From Planococcus citri (taxonomy: Eukaryota; Arthropoda; Insecta; Hemiptera; Pseudococcidae), in the NCBI RefSeq assembly GCF_950023065.1, contig NC_088681.1, positions 69,598,836 through 69,662,835 on the forward strand: a DNA stretch of 64,000 nt, given 5' to 3'. Position numbers and translations under genes: made by a program. Of this stretch, positions 1 through 10,773 are shown one piece after another. Every line of letters begins with the position of its first letter. Position 1 is the stretch's first letter. Below the pieces are notes generated by a model. That model had not been told where the DNA came from, searched no databases, and saw only the letters and a program-made list of their open reading frames with translations.

Positions 1-1584
1 CGATATCATAAGAATCAGTGTTGCCACTTTTTTTCGTATAAGAAATTAGCTTGAAAATTTTCAAAACGTAGTTTACATATCGTTCCGACTCTCAAAAATT
101 CTGAAAAAAATATATTATGGACAACTTTTCATGCTGAACAATATATTAAAAAATTAGGATGGCATTATTTCGTAAAGTTGATTTTAAAAAATTGAAAGTT
201 CGCGAAAAAATGTGACTTTTCGATATAAAACATGCCATTTGACCCCTGTATCAGTTGAAAAAGTTGAAAACCCCTTTCACTCGATGAAATGAACTCATCA
301 CAAAAAAAATATTGAAATTTGACAAAATTCGATTTTCAATTTCAAACATCAAGAAAAGTTTGAATTTATTCAGTTCTCTTATTTTGACCTCTTTCTGACG
401 TATTTCATGAACCGGTATTTGATTTTCCTAAAATTTTGAAGCTAAAATACCTACCTAATAAATAGACTCTTTCCAATTTTCGAGAGCTTATGGAAAAATT
501 GTTATTTTATCTCTTACTTATTTTACTTTGAAACTTGCCGTTTTATTTCGAAAAATTGGTATGTTTTTTTCACCAAATGTCGATAAAGTTTTCCAATAAA
601 TTCTTATAAACCTACACATTGTTTGAAAATTTGTTATGGGAAAATAAAATCAAAAATTAAAATGATAAAGATATATTTTCGGCATTCGCTTGATGGAAAA
701 AAATGTTAGGATGTTTGAAGACATTTGAAAAGTGAAAAATTTGAACATAAAATTTTGCCTTGCCCATCCCCTCCTTCTCTTGAAAAATTTCAAGTACAAT
801 TTAAAAAATGTTCTGCTAAAAAAGTCTTTGCTTTTTCATTTTGAAATTTTGTTAGACACCATGATAAATGTAGCGATGATTTTATTATTATTGAATTAAT
901 TTCAAATTGTTGAAATGACAAATTCAAAGCCAAAAAAATTATGAAAAAAATGAAAGAATTGATTGGGGGGGAGGATGTGAAAATATTTCTGAAAGTAGTG
1001 AAAATGTAGTGATTTTCGGGCAACAAATTCCTGTAGGCACCCTGATGAGTAATGAAAAAGTTGATAAAAATTACACTCACAACCAACAAAACTATAAAAT
1101 TCGTTCATTTTTTTGCTATGAGTGTAATTTTTATCAACTTCATCATCAAATACAACAGAAAGAGGTCAACATAAGAGAACTTAATTTTAAACTTTTTTTG
1201 ATGCTTGGAATTGAAAATTGAATTTTTTCGAATTTTAATTTCTTTGTGATGAGTTTATTTTATTGAGTGAAAGAGGTTTTTCAATTTTTTCAACGGATAC
1301 GCAAAATAGGGGTAAAAATGGGTCAACTTCTCCAGTCAAAACTTTTTTTCATGTTTTAAATCAAAAAATCGCATTTTTTTCGCAAACTATAAATTTTTTA
1401 AAATCGATTTTGGAACATAGTACCATCCCAATTTTTTAATATGTTGTTCAGCATGAAAAGTTGTCCATAATATATTTTTTTCGGAATTTTTGGGAGTCGG
1501 AACGATATGAAAACTACGTTTTGAAACTTTTCAAGCTAATTTCTTGTACGAAAAAAAGTGGCAACACTGATTCTTATGATATCG
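1..1584. repeat. Foldback element with ~410-bp inverted arms
   Basis: Seen: bases 1-410 are the inverted copy of roughly 1145-1584. The outermost 25 bases (starting CGATATCATAAGAATCAGTG) match the reverse complement of 1560-1584, and the match continues with small indels to the GTTCTCTTATTTTGACCTC stretch at 373-391, mirrored at 1162-1180. The middle holds a separate hairpin with 22-bp arms at 1058-1079 and 1119-1140. The left arm starts at the first base of the window, so the true end and target duplication are not visible. No transposase frame is seen. Inferred to be a non-autonomous foldback DNA element. Confidence 0.75.
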
Positions 1585-3423
1585 CCAAAAAGCCTTTCAA
1601 AACCCCTAACTATTGGAAAAAGTTCCATTTCGGTAGGTGTCTCGGTTATCGAGTAATCCACTGCTGAAATGGATGATATTTCAAGTTCACTGAAAACTTT
1701 GACACCCCCAGCAGCCTTTAAGAAAGGCCTAGAGGGCTGCGATTTGCGCCATTGGTCATCTCTTCGGAAGGTCTTTCCACAGGAAAAATTTCAAAAAAAT
1801 CACCGACCTCCCTTACCACTTCTTGGTCGAATTGACGTGGAATGACCCTAATCTCACATTTCGGGATTTTGAGCTATGGTTTCTCCAACAGCCGGAATGC
1901 TTTCACTGGGAAAATGTCTGATAAAATTCCACTCTCTACCATTTTTAACGAATGAAAATTTCCCCTCGTGTCTGGAATGGAGTATATGTAATAAATTTTA
2001 CTACCCAGTAAGTTAGGATACTTGAGGAGTTCAATTTGACATCCGTCGAATAAATTGCATCTAATTTTTAAAAAGGGTGGTTTTGGGTTTTATGCTTTTC
2101 TCAATTCGAAATCACCGCTGCACTTCGTTTCAGCCCATCGAAAAACTACGCGAATGAGCGAAAAATTCGAACATTTCGAAGGCCTCGCGACTCGCGTGTA
2201 ACAGAATGCATAACGAAGAACTACACTAACCATAAGTCAACGTGCTATCATTATAGAGTTAATTTATCACCGTTGAAAACTACCGGCGGTGGTTGTTTGT
2301 TCAAAATCAATGAACGATTTGAGAAAATAAAAAAAAAAGGAAAACGAAAAGGAAAAAAGTACCTTTGAAACACACGCTGATAACAGTATATTATACAATA
2401 AAAATATATTTCTAAAACGGATCGAGCTTTAATAATGAAAATGGTGGAGGGAAAGAAAAATATATATATCAAGATTCAAAGGGTGAAACTTACTCGTATT
2501 CGGTATAAAAAAAAGTTTCCATAAAGCGGCCTTGCGTTCACTTCAAAAGACCTTTTACGTTAAAACCTAGTAATTTGGGTGAAGTTTATAAACTTATATA
2601 GTCAATCTTGATGTATTATTTTTACGAGGTCAGGCAAGAAGTAAGTGCTACTTTTAGGTTTTTTTTTCAGCAACTATACCAGTGTACAGTAGCAAACAAA
2701 CGTAAGTTTTCAAGCAGCGTGGTTATTAATTACGGAAACCCTTGGAAAGGAAATTGAATTGCGCGTCGAAGTTTTCCGATGCGAGTTTAATTAACACGAA
2801 AAATAAAAAAAAAACCAGAGTAGGTAATTCTTATTCAAAAATTAATCAAGTGAAATGGTACGAGTACTATTTTTCCTATATATAGGTGCCCACGGTCTAG
2901 TCTATAGATCGCTCGCGTACTCTGGCGAAAAAGAAATAAAAAACGAGTAAAAAAATGGTCACTATGCATGTATGGCTATGGCGCGCGAAATGTAGCCGCG
3001 TTAATTTTAAATAATTGAATAAATCTTCGGAGGTAGCGAAAATTACCATTTTAACGATAAATTACATTGCTAATTTGAATTTTTAATTTTGCAATAATTT
3101 AAGCCTTTAAATTCTCCCGCGTAGTTTTCTTTTTTTTACTGTGTGTAGTTTTTTTTTTTTCGTTATATTTTCTATGCAAATTTTATTAATTAGCTTAACG
3201 ATCGTTTAAAAAAATTTTGCCAGCGTTTTCACATCGATATTCACAAATTGGAATTTTTCAACGTCGTTCAATCGTGTTCTAAAATTAGTAGATATTTGTA
3301 CGAGTGCTAAAATTGAGCTTACACCGACAAATTTTGAAAGATGAAAACAGGTATTTTTGAAATTTTGTCAAAAAAACTAGACTTTTCGACAATTAAAAAA
3401 AAACGGGATTTTTTAAAACAATT
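1585..3423. other. Non-repetitive stretch, no gene seen
   Basis: AT-rich DNA without a supportable gene. A small hairpin lies near 1708-1740 (CAGCAGCC...GGGCTGC). From about 2050 the sequence contains CpG-bearing unique DNA with poly-A and poly-T runs. Open frames here are short and have no recognisable domain. Confidence 0.5.
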
Positions 3424-3426
3424 TTG

Positions 3427-4702
3427 AAAAGAAAAATGTGTTTTCACAATTTATGTCCGTCAACAAATACTTCATTTGATTCTGTAGGAATCTCTATTAA
3501 ACTTCACAATAATTCTTTAGATAAGTATATTAAGTCTGTGTCTATCATGCACCATCATCTTCGGCATTATCACTCGAAGACTTTAATTCATTATTACAAT
3601 CCTCTTCGCCCACATTAATTCTTGGCGATCTTAATGCAAAAAACACACTATGGGGTTGCCAATCAACCAAATTTAACGGTTCAAAGCTTCTAGATATATG
3701 TTCCAATCTTGGTTTGGTGATCAGCACTCCTAATGTTCCGACTTTCTACCCATATCAATCTTCTTATGAGGCTGATATTTTAGATATTTCACTTCTAAAA
3801 AATTTTCCCTATACTCATGAAAGTTCAGTCATCACAGACCTTGATTCTGATCATCTCCCTGTAATCACCAAAATTACACTTAATGATGGAATTCTTCGTC
3901 ATACTTCCTCTTGTACAACCACTGATTGGTCTATTTTCAAAACAGAGCTGGAAGAGCTTCCACCTATATTACTGAAGAGATTTTACAGAGCACTCTTGAT
4001 ATTTCAACTGAACCCAGCAATCATTGTCTTTGCAAAATGCTTTGTCGAACCTCAGTTGAAGAAATTTGCTATACTATCAAAAAAATCAAAATCCGGAAAT
4101 CACCAGGCTCAGATAACATCAGTAACCTTATGCTTAAAAACCTTCCAACAAATATCTTAACAAGCTTCAAAACACTTTTCAACTCTTGCCTTCGAATTGG
4201 TTACTTTCCTAACACCTGGAAAATTGCCAAAGTAATTGTGCTATCCAAAGAAGAATCTCCTTCTTCATCTCCTAATGTTTATAGACCTAGCGGTCTTCTC
4301 TCTTCTCTATCCAAAATCCTTGAAAAAATCATTTGTAAGCGTCTTTTGGACTTTTTGAAAAAGGAGCAGATTTTGCCATCTTTTCAGTATGGTTTTTGTA
4401 ATAAAATGAGCACAGTTCATCAGTTGCATTGAATGGTACAACTTATTAACAACGGCTGTGAAAAGAAGCAATTCACAACTGCAGCTTTTATAGACATCAA
4501 AAAGGCCTTTGACTCTGTATAGCATTGCAGTTTAATTCACAAATTAGTTACAATCGAAACACCCACCTTTCTATGTAAAATCATTTCTTCCTTCCTTCAA
4601 AATAGGAAATTTTATGTTCAAATCGACGATGAAAGCTCTTTGCTTCGAGGAATCAGCCAAGGTGTATGGCAAGGCGCTCTATTGAGTCCAACATTGTTCA
4701 TA
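3427..4702 (+). pseudogene. LINE endonuclease C-terminus and RT N-terminal half (broken)
   Basis: The frame beginning at 3618 reads ILGDLNAKNTLWG, then ISTPNVPTFYP and DLDSDHLPV, the last three blocks of an APE-type endonuclease. Upstream peptide SFDSVGISIKLHNNSLDKY is in another frame, so there is a frameshift before 3618. A second frameshift falls near 3970. The RT then follows in the frame of 3926: KSPGSDNISNLMLKNLP, NVYRPSGLLSSLSKILEKI, QYGF, a stop at 4430-4432, FIDIKKAFDSV (motif A aspartate present) followed by a stop where a tryptophan is usual, then GISQGVWQGALLSPTLFI up to the first insertion. Two stops and at least two frameshifts make it non-functional. Confidence 0.85.
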
Positions 4703-5771
4703 TGTGACGCGACCAGCGATACCATACCATATGTCAGCAAAAATTTTTTTCGTTTTATTGTGGTTTCTGGTAGTGTTTTTCTTCCTCTTTTCAATGGTGC
4801 AAACAGATTTTCAAAATATTAAAATCTGACAAATTTGCAAAATTTCAAAGTTGCGTATTTTTTGAAATTCAAAAACCAAAATTCTGAGAAAAACGTTTTT
4901 GAAAGTTTGGGTTATTTTTGTAACATTTTTAAAAACCAGTGAACAGTATTTTTTTTTTTTTGATTTTCTTCATCTTTTAATGGTTTTACATCATAATATT
5001 TTTTTTTTTTGACATTTTTTTATGAAAAGCACTTTTGTAAAACCGGTTTTTCACCACTAAAACGACGTGTTTGAGATCGGTGGGTACACCCATTCCAAAG
5101 TATAGGCTTCATAGTACAGTGGAGTCTCGATAACTCGAAGCTGAAGGGAGAAGGAGTTGACTTCGAGTTATCGGAGTTTTCGAGTTATCAGAGTTTGAGT
5201 TATAGAGGTTAATTTTGGTATATTTTGAGTTAGCGAAGTTTTGAATTAGATGAGTGTTTTTTTTTTTACTAGAATGAAATGGAAACACGTATTATACCTG
5301 GTCAAAAAGATTGAAGTATGGAGTATGGAATGAGATTGTACAATAGGTACCATTGGAGATAACCGATATGTGAATGTGAAAGAGTTTTGTATCAATGTGA
5401 TTCGAATTTACACGTGTTTTCAACTAGAAATTCGAGTTATAGAGGCAAAACGTTGGCAACGTTCGACTTACAGGGGTTTTTCTTGTCTTTTTCAAAAATT
5501 TTACTTCGAGTTATCGGAGTTTTTGGACTTTTTACTTCGAGGTACAGAAGTGAATTTTACATTGAGTCTTATGTAGAGTTGAAGGGAAACAGACTCTGCT
5601 TCGAGTTATCGGAGTTTTCGAGTTAACAGAGTTTGAGTTATCGAGACTCCACTGTATATGAATCGACAAAAAATTTTTTTTTGATATTTTCTGACTTTTT
5701 CCATGAAAACGCGATTATCTCAAAAAAAAAAGTTTTCCGACTTATGGTATGGTATCGCTGGTCGCGTCACA
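4703..5771. mobile_element. TIR element inserted in the LINE RT, TA target duplication
   Basis: Perfect inverted ends: 4701-4730 and 5744-5773 are exact reverse complements over 30 bases, beginning TATGTGACGCGACCAGCGAT. The outer TA on each side (4701-4702, 5772-5773) is the likely target duplication. Joining the flanks with one TA gives an uninterrupted LINE reading (TLFILYCYDISKPAGNE), so the borders are well supported. No transposase is encoded. TA duplication is typical of Tc1/mariner-type elements (family knowledge), but superfamily membership is inference. A second TIR element is nested at 5117-5654. Confidence 0.85.
5117..5654. mobile_element. Nested TA-flanked MITE (CAGTGGAGTCTCGATAACTC ends)
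   Basis: Ends are CAGTGGAGTCTCGATAACTC and its inverse GAGTTATCGAGACTCCACTG. The element is flanked by TA on both sides (5115-5116, 5655-5656). Subterminal copies of TTCGAGTTATCGGAG occur near both ends and internally. It is 538 bp with no credible coding frame. The CAGT...ACTG ends with TA duplication resemble pogo/Tigger-type non-autonomous elements (inference from family knowledge). It lies inside the 4703-5771 element. Confidence 0.8.
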
Positions 5772-5773
5772 TA

Positions 5774-6087
5774 TTATACTGCTATGATATTTCTAAACCA
5801 GCTGGTAATGAAATAGCAATATTTAAACAGAAAATGAAAATTTTCATAAGTCATATAAATATGATATCAATTGACAAAATTGGTATTTTTTCCCATAGTC
5901 AGCAAATTCTTTTTTTGTAAATTTGCGAAGATCAAAGTTACACGTCACATTCAGCAACAGGAACATAGCAGAAGCAGAATGTAGGGTAAAGGGTTAAGGG
6001 GTATGGAATAAACATGTTTACTCAGCCAAAATAAAGATCTTCTAATTGCTTGTAATCAACTTCAAGCTGGTATCAATGAATTGGAAC
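5774..6087 (+). pseudogene. LINE RT middle segment with destroyed active site
   Basis: This continues the LINE after the first insertion. The peptide reads DISKPAGNEIAIFKQKMKIF. In related elements this position carries the (F/Y)ADD catalytic box after ..IAIF, and here it reads FKQK, so the aspartates appear lost (inference from alignment by eye). Further on, SQNKDLLIACNQLQAGINEL matches the usual segment between RT and thumb. Several frame changes lie between. The segment ends at the 8-bp target site ATTGGAAC of the next insertion. Confidence 0.7.
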
Positions 6088-7043
6088 TATAGACACTGGA
6101 CCTGTGTATAAGACAACCAACTGGCAGCCATCTTGGCAAAATATCCTGTGTAACGCCAATTTATCCCGCTGGGTGCTCTTTGCAGCGTTGTACAGTAAAA
6201 GCTCGTTATAACGCTCTTCAAGGGACCGAAGAAAAAGAGCGTTATAAGCCGAAGCGCGTTATAACTGAAAGTCTCATACACTGATTAGCGTTATACCGCA
6301 AATTCTCGTTTTAAACCAAAAAAAACGTTATAAAGGAAGTGGAAACGAGAACTTTATTTTGAATTTGAACAACTGTTCCAGTTGGAAATAAAAAAATCTG
6401 AAATTTTACTTTGATTTTGAGGTCTGTTATAACAATATAACTGATTTTTTGGCAGAATTTTGCCATAAAAGTGTTTTTTTGCTTTTTTAAAAATCAAAAC
6501 CACTAAAATTGCAAAAAAAAACTGTTGTTGCGGGCAAAATTTTCAGAAATTGATAAATTTTTACACATGAGTGAGCTTTTTTTCGCAAAAAATTGGGTTT
6601 TTGTTGTTAAAATTATGCAAAAAATGTGATTTTTCCTGAATTTTAGAGCGTTAAAACGCGATTTATAATCGCTCATGAGCGTTATATCACGATTAATTTT
6701 ACATTGGTTTAAATGGGGATGTCAAGGGACCGGAAGGAATCAGCGTTATAACGAAATCAACGTTATATCCGAAAGCGTTATAACGAGCTTTTACTGTAGT
6801 CGATTTTGCAGGCAACAGGGAAGAGGGAGGGTTGTGTAGTCTGCGAGGAACTTCTGGCTGCGCGTGCAGTTGGAGTTCCTCGCGGACTACACAACCCTCC
6901 CACTTCCCTGTTGCCTGCAAAATCGACTACAACGCTGCAAAGAGCACCCAGCGGGATAAATTGGCGTTACTCAAGTTTTCCTTACCGTTTCCATTCCCCT
7001 CGGCCTGCAGTTGGTTGTCTTATACGCAGGTCCAATGTCTATA
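6088..7043. mobile_element. Foldback TIR element with 8-bp target duplication (hAT-like)
   Basis: Flanked by the identical octamer ATTGGAAC at 6080-6087 and 7044-7051. Ends are inverted: TATAGACACTGGACCTGTGT on the left against TATAGACATTGGACCTGCGT on the complement of the right. After a short unmatched segment the arms pair again (GTAACGCCAATTTATCCCGC onward) to a centre near 6860, so it is nearly palindromic. Removing it with one octamer restores LINE reading frame (NELEPWFECWKLKLNP). An 8-bp duplication is typical of hAT elements (family knowledge). The terminal bases do not fit the hAT consensus well, so that class is tentative. No transposase is present. Confidence 0.85.
6193..6796. mobile_element. 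Nested TA-flanked MITE (CAGTAAAAGCTCGTTATAAC ends)
   Basis: Ends CAGTAAAAGCTCGTTATAAC and GTTATAACGAGCTTTTACTG are perfect inverted repeats, flanked by TA (6191-6192, 6797-6798). GCGTTATAA is repeated near both ends. The host foldback element supplies its own empty-site control: its right arm contains the uninterrupted sequence AAAATCGACTACAACGCTG, the complement of the left-arm site before insertion. It is 604 bp and non-coding, and resembles pogo/Tc1-mariner-type MITEs. Confidence 0.85.
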
Positions 7044-7051
7044 ATTGGAAC

Positions 7052-7660
7052 CATGGTTTGAATGCTGGAAACTTAAGCTAAATCCTCTTAAGAGTGAAAA
7101 GAAAATCTTCACACTTCGCAAAATCTCACCAACTCCAGAAATCTTAATCTATAACACTGTGGTATGATGGAATATATCAACAGTTGAATATCTCGGTGTA
7201 CACTAGGACCAGAAACTATCTCTCAAAAACCATTATTGTTCTCAAATCACGTGATGCATGATGCCTACCTCAAACTATGTAAACTTTACCCCTTACTGAA
7301 TTGTCATTCCAGATTGTCTGCATCAAGTAGTCTACTTCTTTACAAAAGTCTCATCCATAACTCATTCACATATGCAGCGCCAATATGGATAACAGCTTCA
7401 AAAACTAACAAACATAAGCTATAAATTATACAAAACAAAGTTCTGTGAATCATTACAAACGCACCATGGTTCCCCCGAAACAATCAGTTACATAATGAAC
7501 TACAAATAGAATCAATTGACACCTTCTCTGAAAGACTTACTGAAAAATACTTATTCATGCTGGAATCACTTGATGACTTGGAATTCCTACTTAGCAAAAA
7601 TCTTATGAATCGTCTTAAAACACATAAAAATCCTCAAGATCTTTTTTGATGCAATAAAAC
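7052..7660 (+). pseudogene. LINE RT C-terminal domain (broken)
   Basis: The LINE resumes after the second insertion with WKLKLNPLKSEKKIFTLRKI, then STVEYLGVH, LCKLYPLLNCHSRLSASSSL, LLYKSLIHNSFTYAAPIWI, IIQNKVL, NAPWFPRN and LLSKNLMNRLKTHKNPQDLF. This matches the C-terminal region of Jockey-type reverse transcriptases (thumb and the conserved aromatic YAAPIW block). Internal stops (for example near 7167, 7204 and 7424) show it is dead. It ends near 7650, followed by the 3' UTR. Confidence 0.8.
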
Positions 7661-8059
7661 AATAATTCATTCAAATCATTAAATTCGTAGGTTTTTATAA
7701 CATTTTCTGCCTTCCCTCTTAAGTATCGCGTTATTATTGTATAAAAATGGATCACTTCGTGTACAGCGTTTAGGCGCTGAGCCTAATAAAATACATTTCT
7801 CTCTCTCTCTCTTTTTTTTTTGAATAAAAACAGATTTTTTTAAAATGAATTTTGCCATAAAAAAGAATTTTTGGCAATTTTGACAAATAAGATTTCCTGT
7901 GGAAAAACAGGATTTTTTTTAGTAATTTTGGTTAAAAAACAGTGAACTTCTGCCCAGTTTTGTGCATTTAGAATTGGGTAAGATATTCAAAATTTTTCCA
8001 TTTTTCTCACCAGGATGCATCTTGTTTAGAACGTGGGTTCGTCAAACACCCCTACCCTT

Positions 8060-8060
<1 letters not shown>

Positions 8061-8091
<31 letters not shown>
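8061..8091 (+). repeat. Poly(A) tract of 31 A
   Basis: An uninterrupted run of 31 A preceded by CCTACCCTTC. It may be the tail of a retroposed sequence in plus orientation, but no AATAAA lies within 40 bases upstream and no target duplication was recognised. Confidence 0.6.
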
Positions 8092-8092
<1 letters not shown>

Positions 8093-8099
8093 AGAAATA

Positions 8100-9160
8100 A
8101 AGGTCTCCGAAGTAAAAATTTCCAAACACAAGTCCCAGCTACGAACAGAGCTTTCAAATTCGTACTCTACAGCAAACCAATATACGTAGATACTAGATAC
8201 GTACGTAGAACGATGTAAATGAAAATTTTATCGGTTCTACGTTGTATTATTGCGTGCTATCGAGTCGATATTGCGAGAAAAAAAAACGAGGGCTTTTTCC
8301 TCTCAAAATGGTCTATACAATATGAATGTATAGGCAAAAGTATAGATTTTCTCCGCACGCCCTCAGAAATGATATTTTGATTACATTCGACGACTACTCG
8401 ATTTAATGGTAGCAAGATCATTAAGCGCCGTTCATATAATGTCCGCAATCCACTACCACATCCCGTGCTTCTATACTCGTAGAATCGCGTAGATGATTTT
8501 TCAATTTTTACCCTCTTTTTTTTTATTATATTTTATGGCTCTGATTTCGTCATCGTTATTCGGGTTATTCTGCAATATCGAAATGTATACGAGCGTTGCG
8601 CCCTTTTTATGGGCGAGAATTTGCGAAAATGTCATCCTCTTTCAATGCTCTCTCGCCCTACACGAAAATGAACCGAAGGAAAAAAACCGTTTTATACATA
8701 TTTCCTCGATCGTCTTGCCGTTTCGATGGTGCGCAACGGTGCGGGGGTGTATATTATCCCTCGACAGCAGAAAACAATATGCTCATAAAAGTCTATTTCG
8801 ACGATCCGGACGTCGTGGTAACTGCCATGCCACCGACCCGTCGCGTCGTATCGTGTCCATATTTTATCCACTCGAAATTTCATGTCGATAGTTGTAGGTA
8901 CTCGTGTGCTTGATAAGTGGTCAGTCGTTTTCGGTTACATATCTACCTATTTGTAAAACGAGAAAGAAATCCATGAATTTTAGACACTTTACGGTAAAAG
9001 TGTCGATGAGAGATTTTTTATTTTTTATTCAATTGGTTAGAATCCGTTACGGTGATACGTTCGTGTTCGTGGAGACCTATTTCTGGTTTTATTTGAATTA
9101 TTATTATTTTCAAAGGACCGATTTTGGCGTGAAGGAGGGTAAATGTAGTATTAAAGAACC
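8100..9160. other. Unique CpG-bearing stretch, no gene recognised
   Basis: Mixed-composition sequence with several overlapping open frames. The longest is 8493-8891 on the plus strand, 132 codons with a hydrophobic start, and overlapping frames exist on both strands. None shows a recognisable domain, and coding in three frames at once is unlikely. Possibly host intergenic or intronic DNA. Confidence 0.4.
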
Positions 9161-10773
9161 AAATTTTTTCGAAAAAATATAGAAAGCTGAAATTTGGCCT
9201 GTATCCTATTTTCAACCTGCCAAATCGATTGAATATTGTTTCAAACAGTTTTAAGCAGTTCTGGAGCCTCCAGCAGATTTTTGAAACCTGAAATTTCCAC
9301 AAAATTTCATGAAATGAAGTTGGACATTCGAAATTCACGCTGCACTTCAACTTGAACACACTATCAAATCGACTGCCGGTGAGTTTAAGTATCTAATTTT
9401 GGAGCCTCCAGCAACTATTTGAAAATACTTAGAGCCTCTAGGAGATTTTTGAAACTTGGAAAATTTCATCAAATGCAATTATAAAGTCAAAATTTATTCT
9501 ATCAACTCATTTCAATAAGCTATAAAGCCAACTGCAGATAGATTTCAAGTCGTTTTAGAGCCTCTAGCTACTTTTTGGAAATTACTGGAGCCTTCAGCAG
9601 ATTTTCAATGCTCGAAATTTCCATAAAATTTTACTAAAAAATAGCTGGAAATTCAAAATTTACTCTGCACTCCAATTTTAACACGCTATCAAGTCGAACG
9701 CAGGTAAATTTCTAGTCGTTTTAGAGCCTCCACCAACAAACTACTGGAACGTCCAGTAAATTTTTGAAACTTGAAATTTCTACAACATTGAATTAAGGGG
9801 GGTTGAATTGCTGGAATTCACTTTGCGCAGTACGTCCTAAAGTTGATTCGAAAAGCTGATTTTGTGTCATTTTTTGAAAACTAGAAGTTTCTAAAAAGCC
9901 ACCGAAGGCTTCAAAACGGATTAAAACTGCCTGAAATCCATCTCAGAATATGTCAAAAATAGGGTGTGAGCTGAATTTCATCCTTCTGCCTCAAACGGAG
10001 GAGGAATAATAATTTTTCACATTTTCAAGGAAGTATAAAATTAATGGACAACAATCATCATGTTTCAGGCTGGAATACACCAACTTTGGAAAAAATATCG
10101 GGTATACCTTATCGGTCATGAAGGTCCAAAAAGTAGCTAGAAGCTTCAAAACGACTCGAAACCACCGGCAGTCGACTTCATAGCGTATTAAAATTAGTTC
10201 GCAGAGTGAATTTCGTCTTTCTAACTTCATTCCAGATAAAATTTTGTGGAAATTTCAAGTTTCAAAAATCTGCTGGAGGCTCCAGAACTGCTCAAAATTA
10301 ATTGAAACCGTTTCCAATCGATTTGGCAGGTTAAAAATAGGGCATATGCCCAATTTCAGCTTTCTAGATCAATTTGACGAAATTTTGATTTTTTTGCTCA
10401 TTTTTGGCTTAAAGATTTTCAAAAATTTACCAAAAATCTAAAAATGCACTTAAGCATTTAAAATTTTGGCAGGTGATAAATTTTTACAAGCTTTTTCGGT
10501 CCAACTTTTCTCAGCTCGAAAAATTTCGGGCGAGTTATATGTCGGAGAGCAAAATCTGCGATTTCAGCTGGCCTGTCAATCAAAATGGCCTACATTTGTT
10601 AGTAGGGCCAAGTTTTTTTTAGCAAGTTTGCTTTAAAATGTCCCTTAAGGGACATTTTAAAGCAAGGGATCGTGCTAATTAGCACGATCCCTTTAAGAAA
10701 AAAGTAGTTTCGGATGATCGGGCGGGAGGGGGGAGGGTGCAATTACTCTATTTACATGCTAAATGCCGGACTA
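9160..10773. mobile_element. Foldback family A copy 1 (left end missing)
   Basis: The right end GGGTGCAATTACTC...ATGCCGGACTA (to 10773) and the interior match the full copies at 12825 and 40126. Interior units of roughly 150 bp repeat phrases such as GGAGCCTCCAGCAGATTTTT. The homology starts only at the AAAGCTGAAATTTGG segment (about 9182), so the left TIR is lost. A double palindrome at 10628-10691 replaces the usual subterminal sequence. No coding capacity. Confidence 0.75.
10628..10691. repeat. Two abutting perfect palindromes (38 bp and 26 bp)
   Basis: 10628-10665 is a perfect 38-bp palindrome centred on CCCTTAAGGG. 10666-10691 is a perfect 26-bp palindrome, GGGATCGTGC, TAATTA, GCACGATCCC. 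They touch with no gap. In sister copies this place has a simple non-palindromic sequence (AAAATGTTCCTTAGGATGTC), so this copy was rearranged locally. Confidence 0.9.

Larger units (their letters stand above)
3424..7820 (+). mobile_element. Jockey-like LINE, 5'-truncated, decayed and twice interrupted
   Basis: A non-LTR retrotransposon in plus orientation. The order is: C-terminal half of an APE-type endonuclease (about 3430-3890), reverse transcriptase (about 3990-4700, resuming 5774), then the C-terminal domain to about 7650. A 3' UTR follows with AATAAA at 7785-7790 and a CT-rich/T-run tail near 7798-7821. TIR elements at 4703-5771 and 6088-7043 interrupt it. The motif order and the C-terminal segment (AAPIW..ASKTN.....IQNKVL) fit the Jockey group (family knowledge). 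The 5' part, including ORF1 and the first half of the endonuclease, is absent. Target duplications of the LINE itself were not found. Confidence 0.85.

Noticed and set aside
8061..8091. Tail of a processed gene copy
   Set aside because: No poly(A) signal close upstream, no coding sequence and no flanking duplication recognised. Kept only as a poly(A) tract.
8493..8913. Overlapping plus-strand frames of 132 and 105 codons and a minus-strand frame in unique DNA
   Set aside because: No recognisable domain, mutually overlapping, and no splice or promoter context visible.
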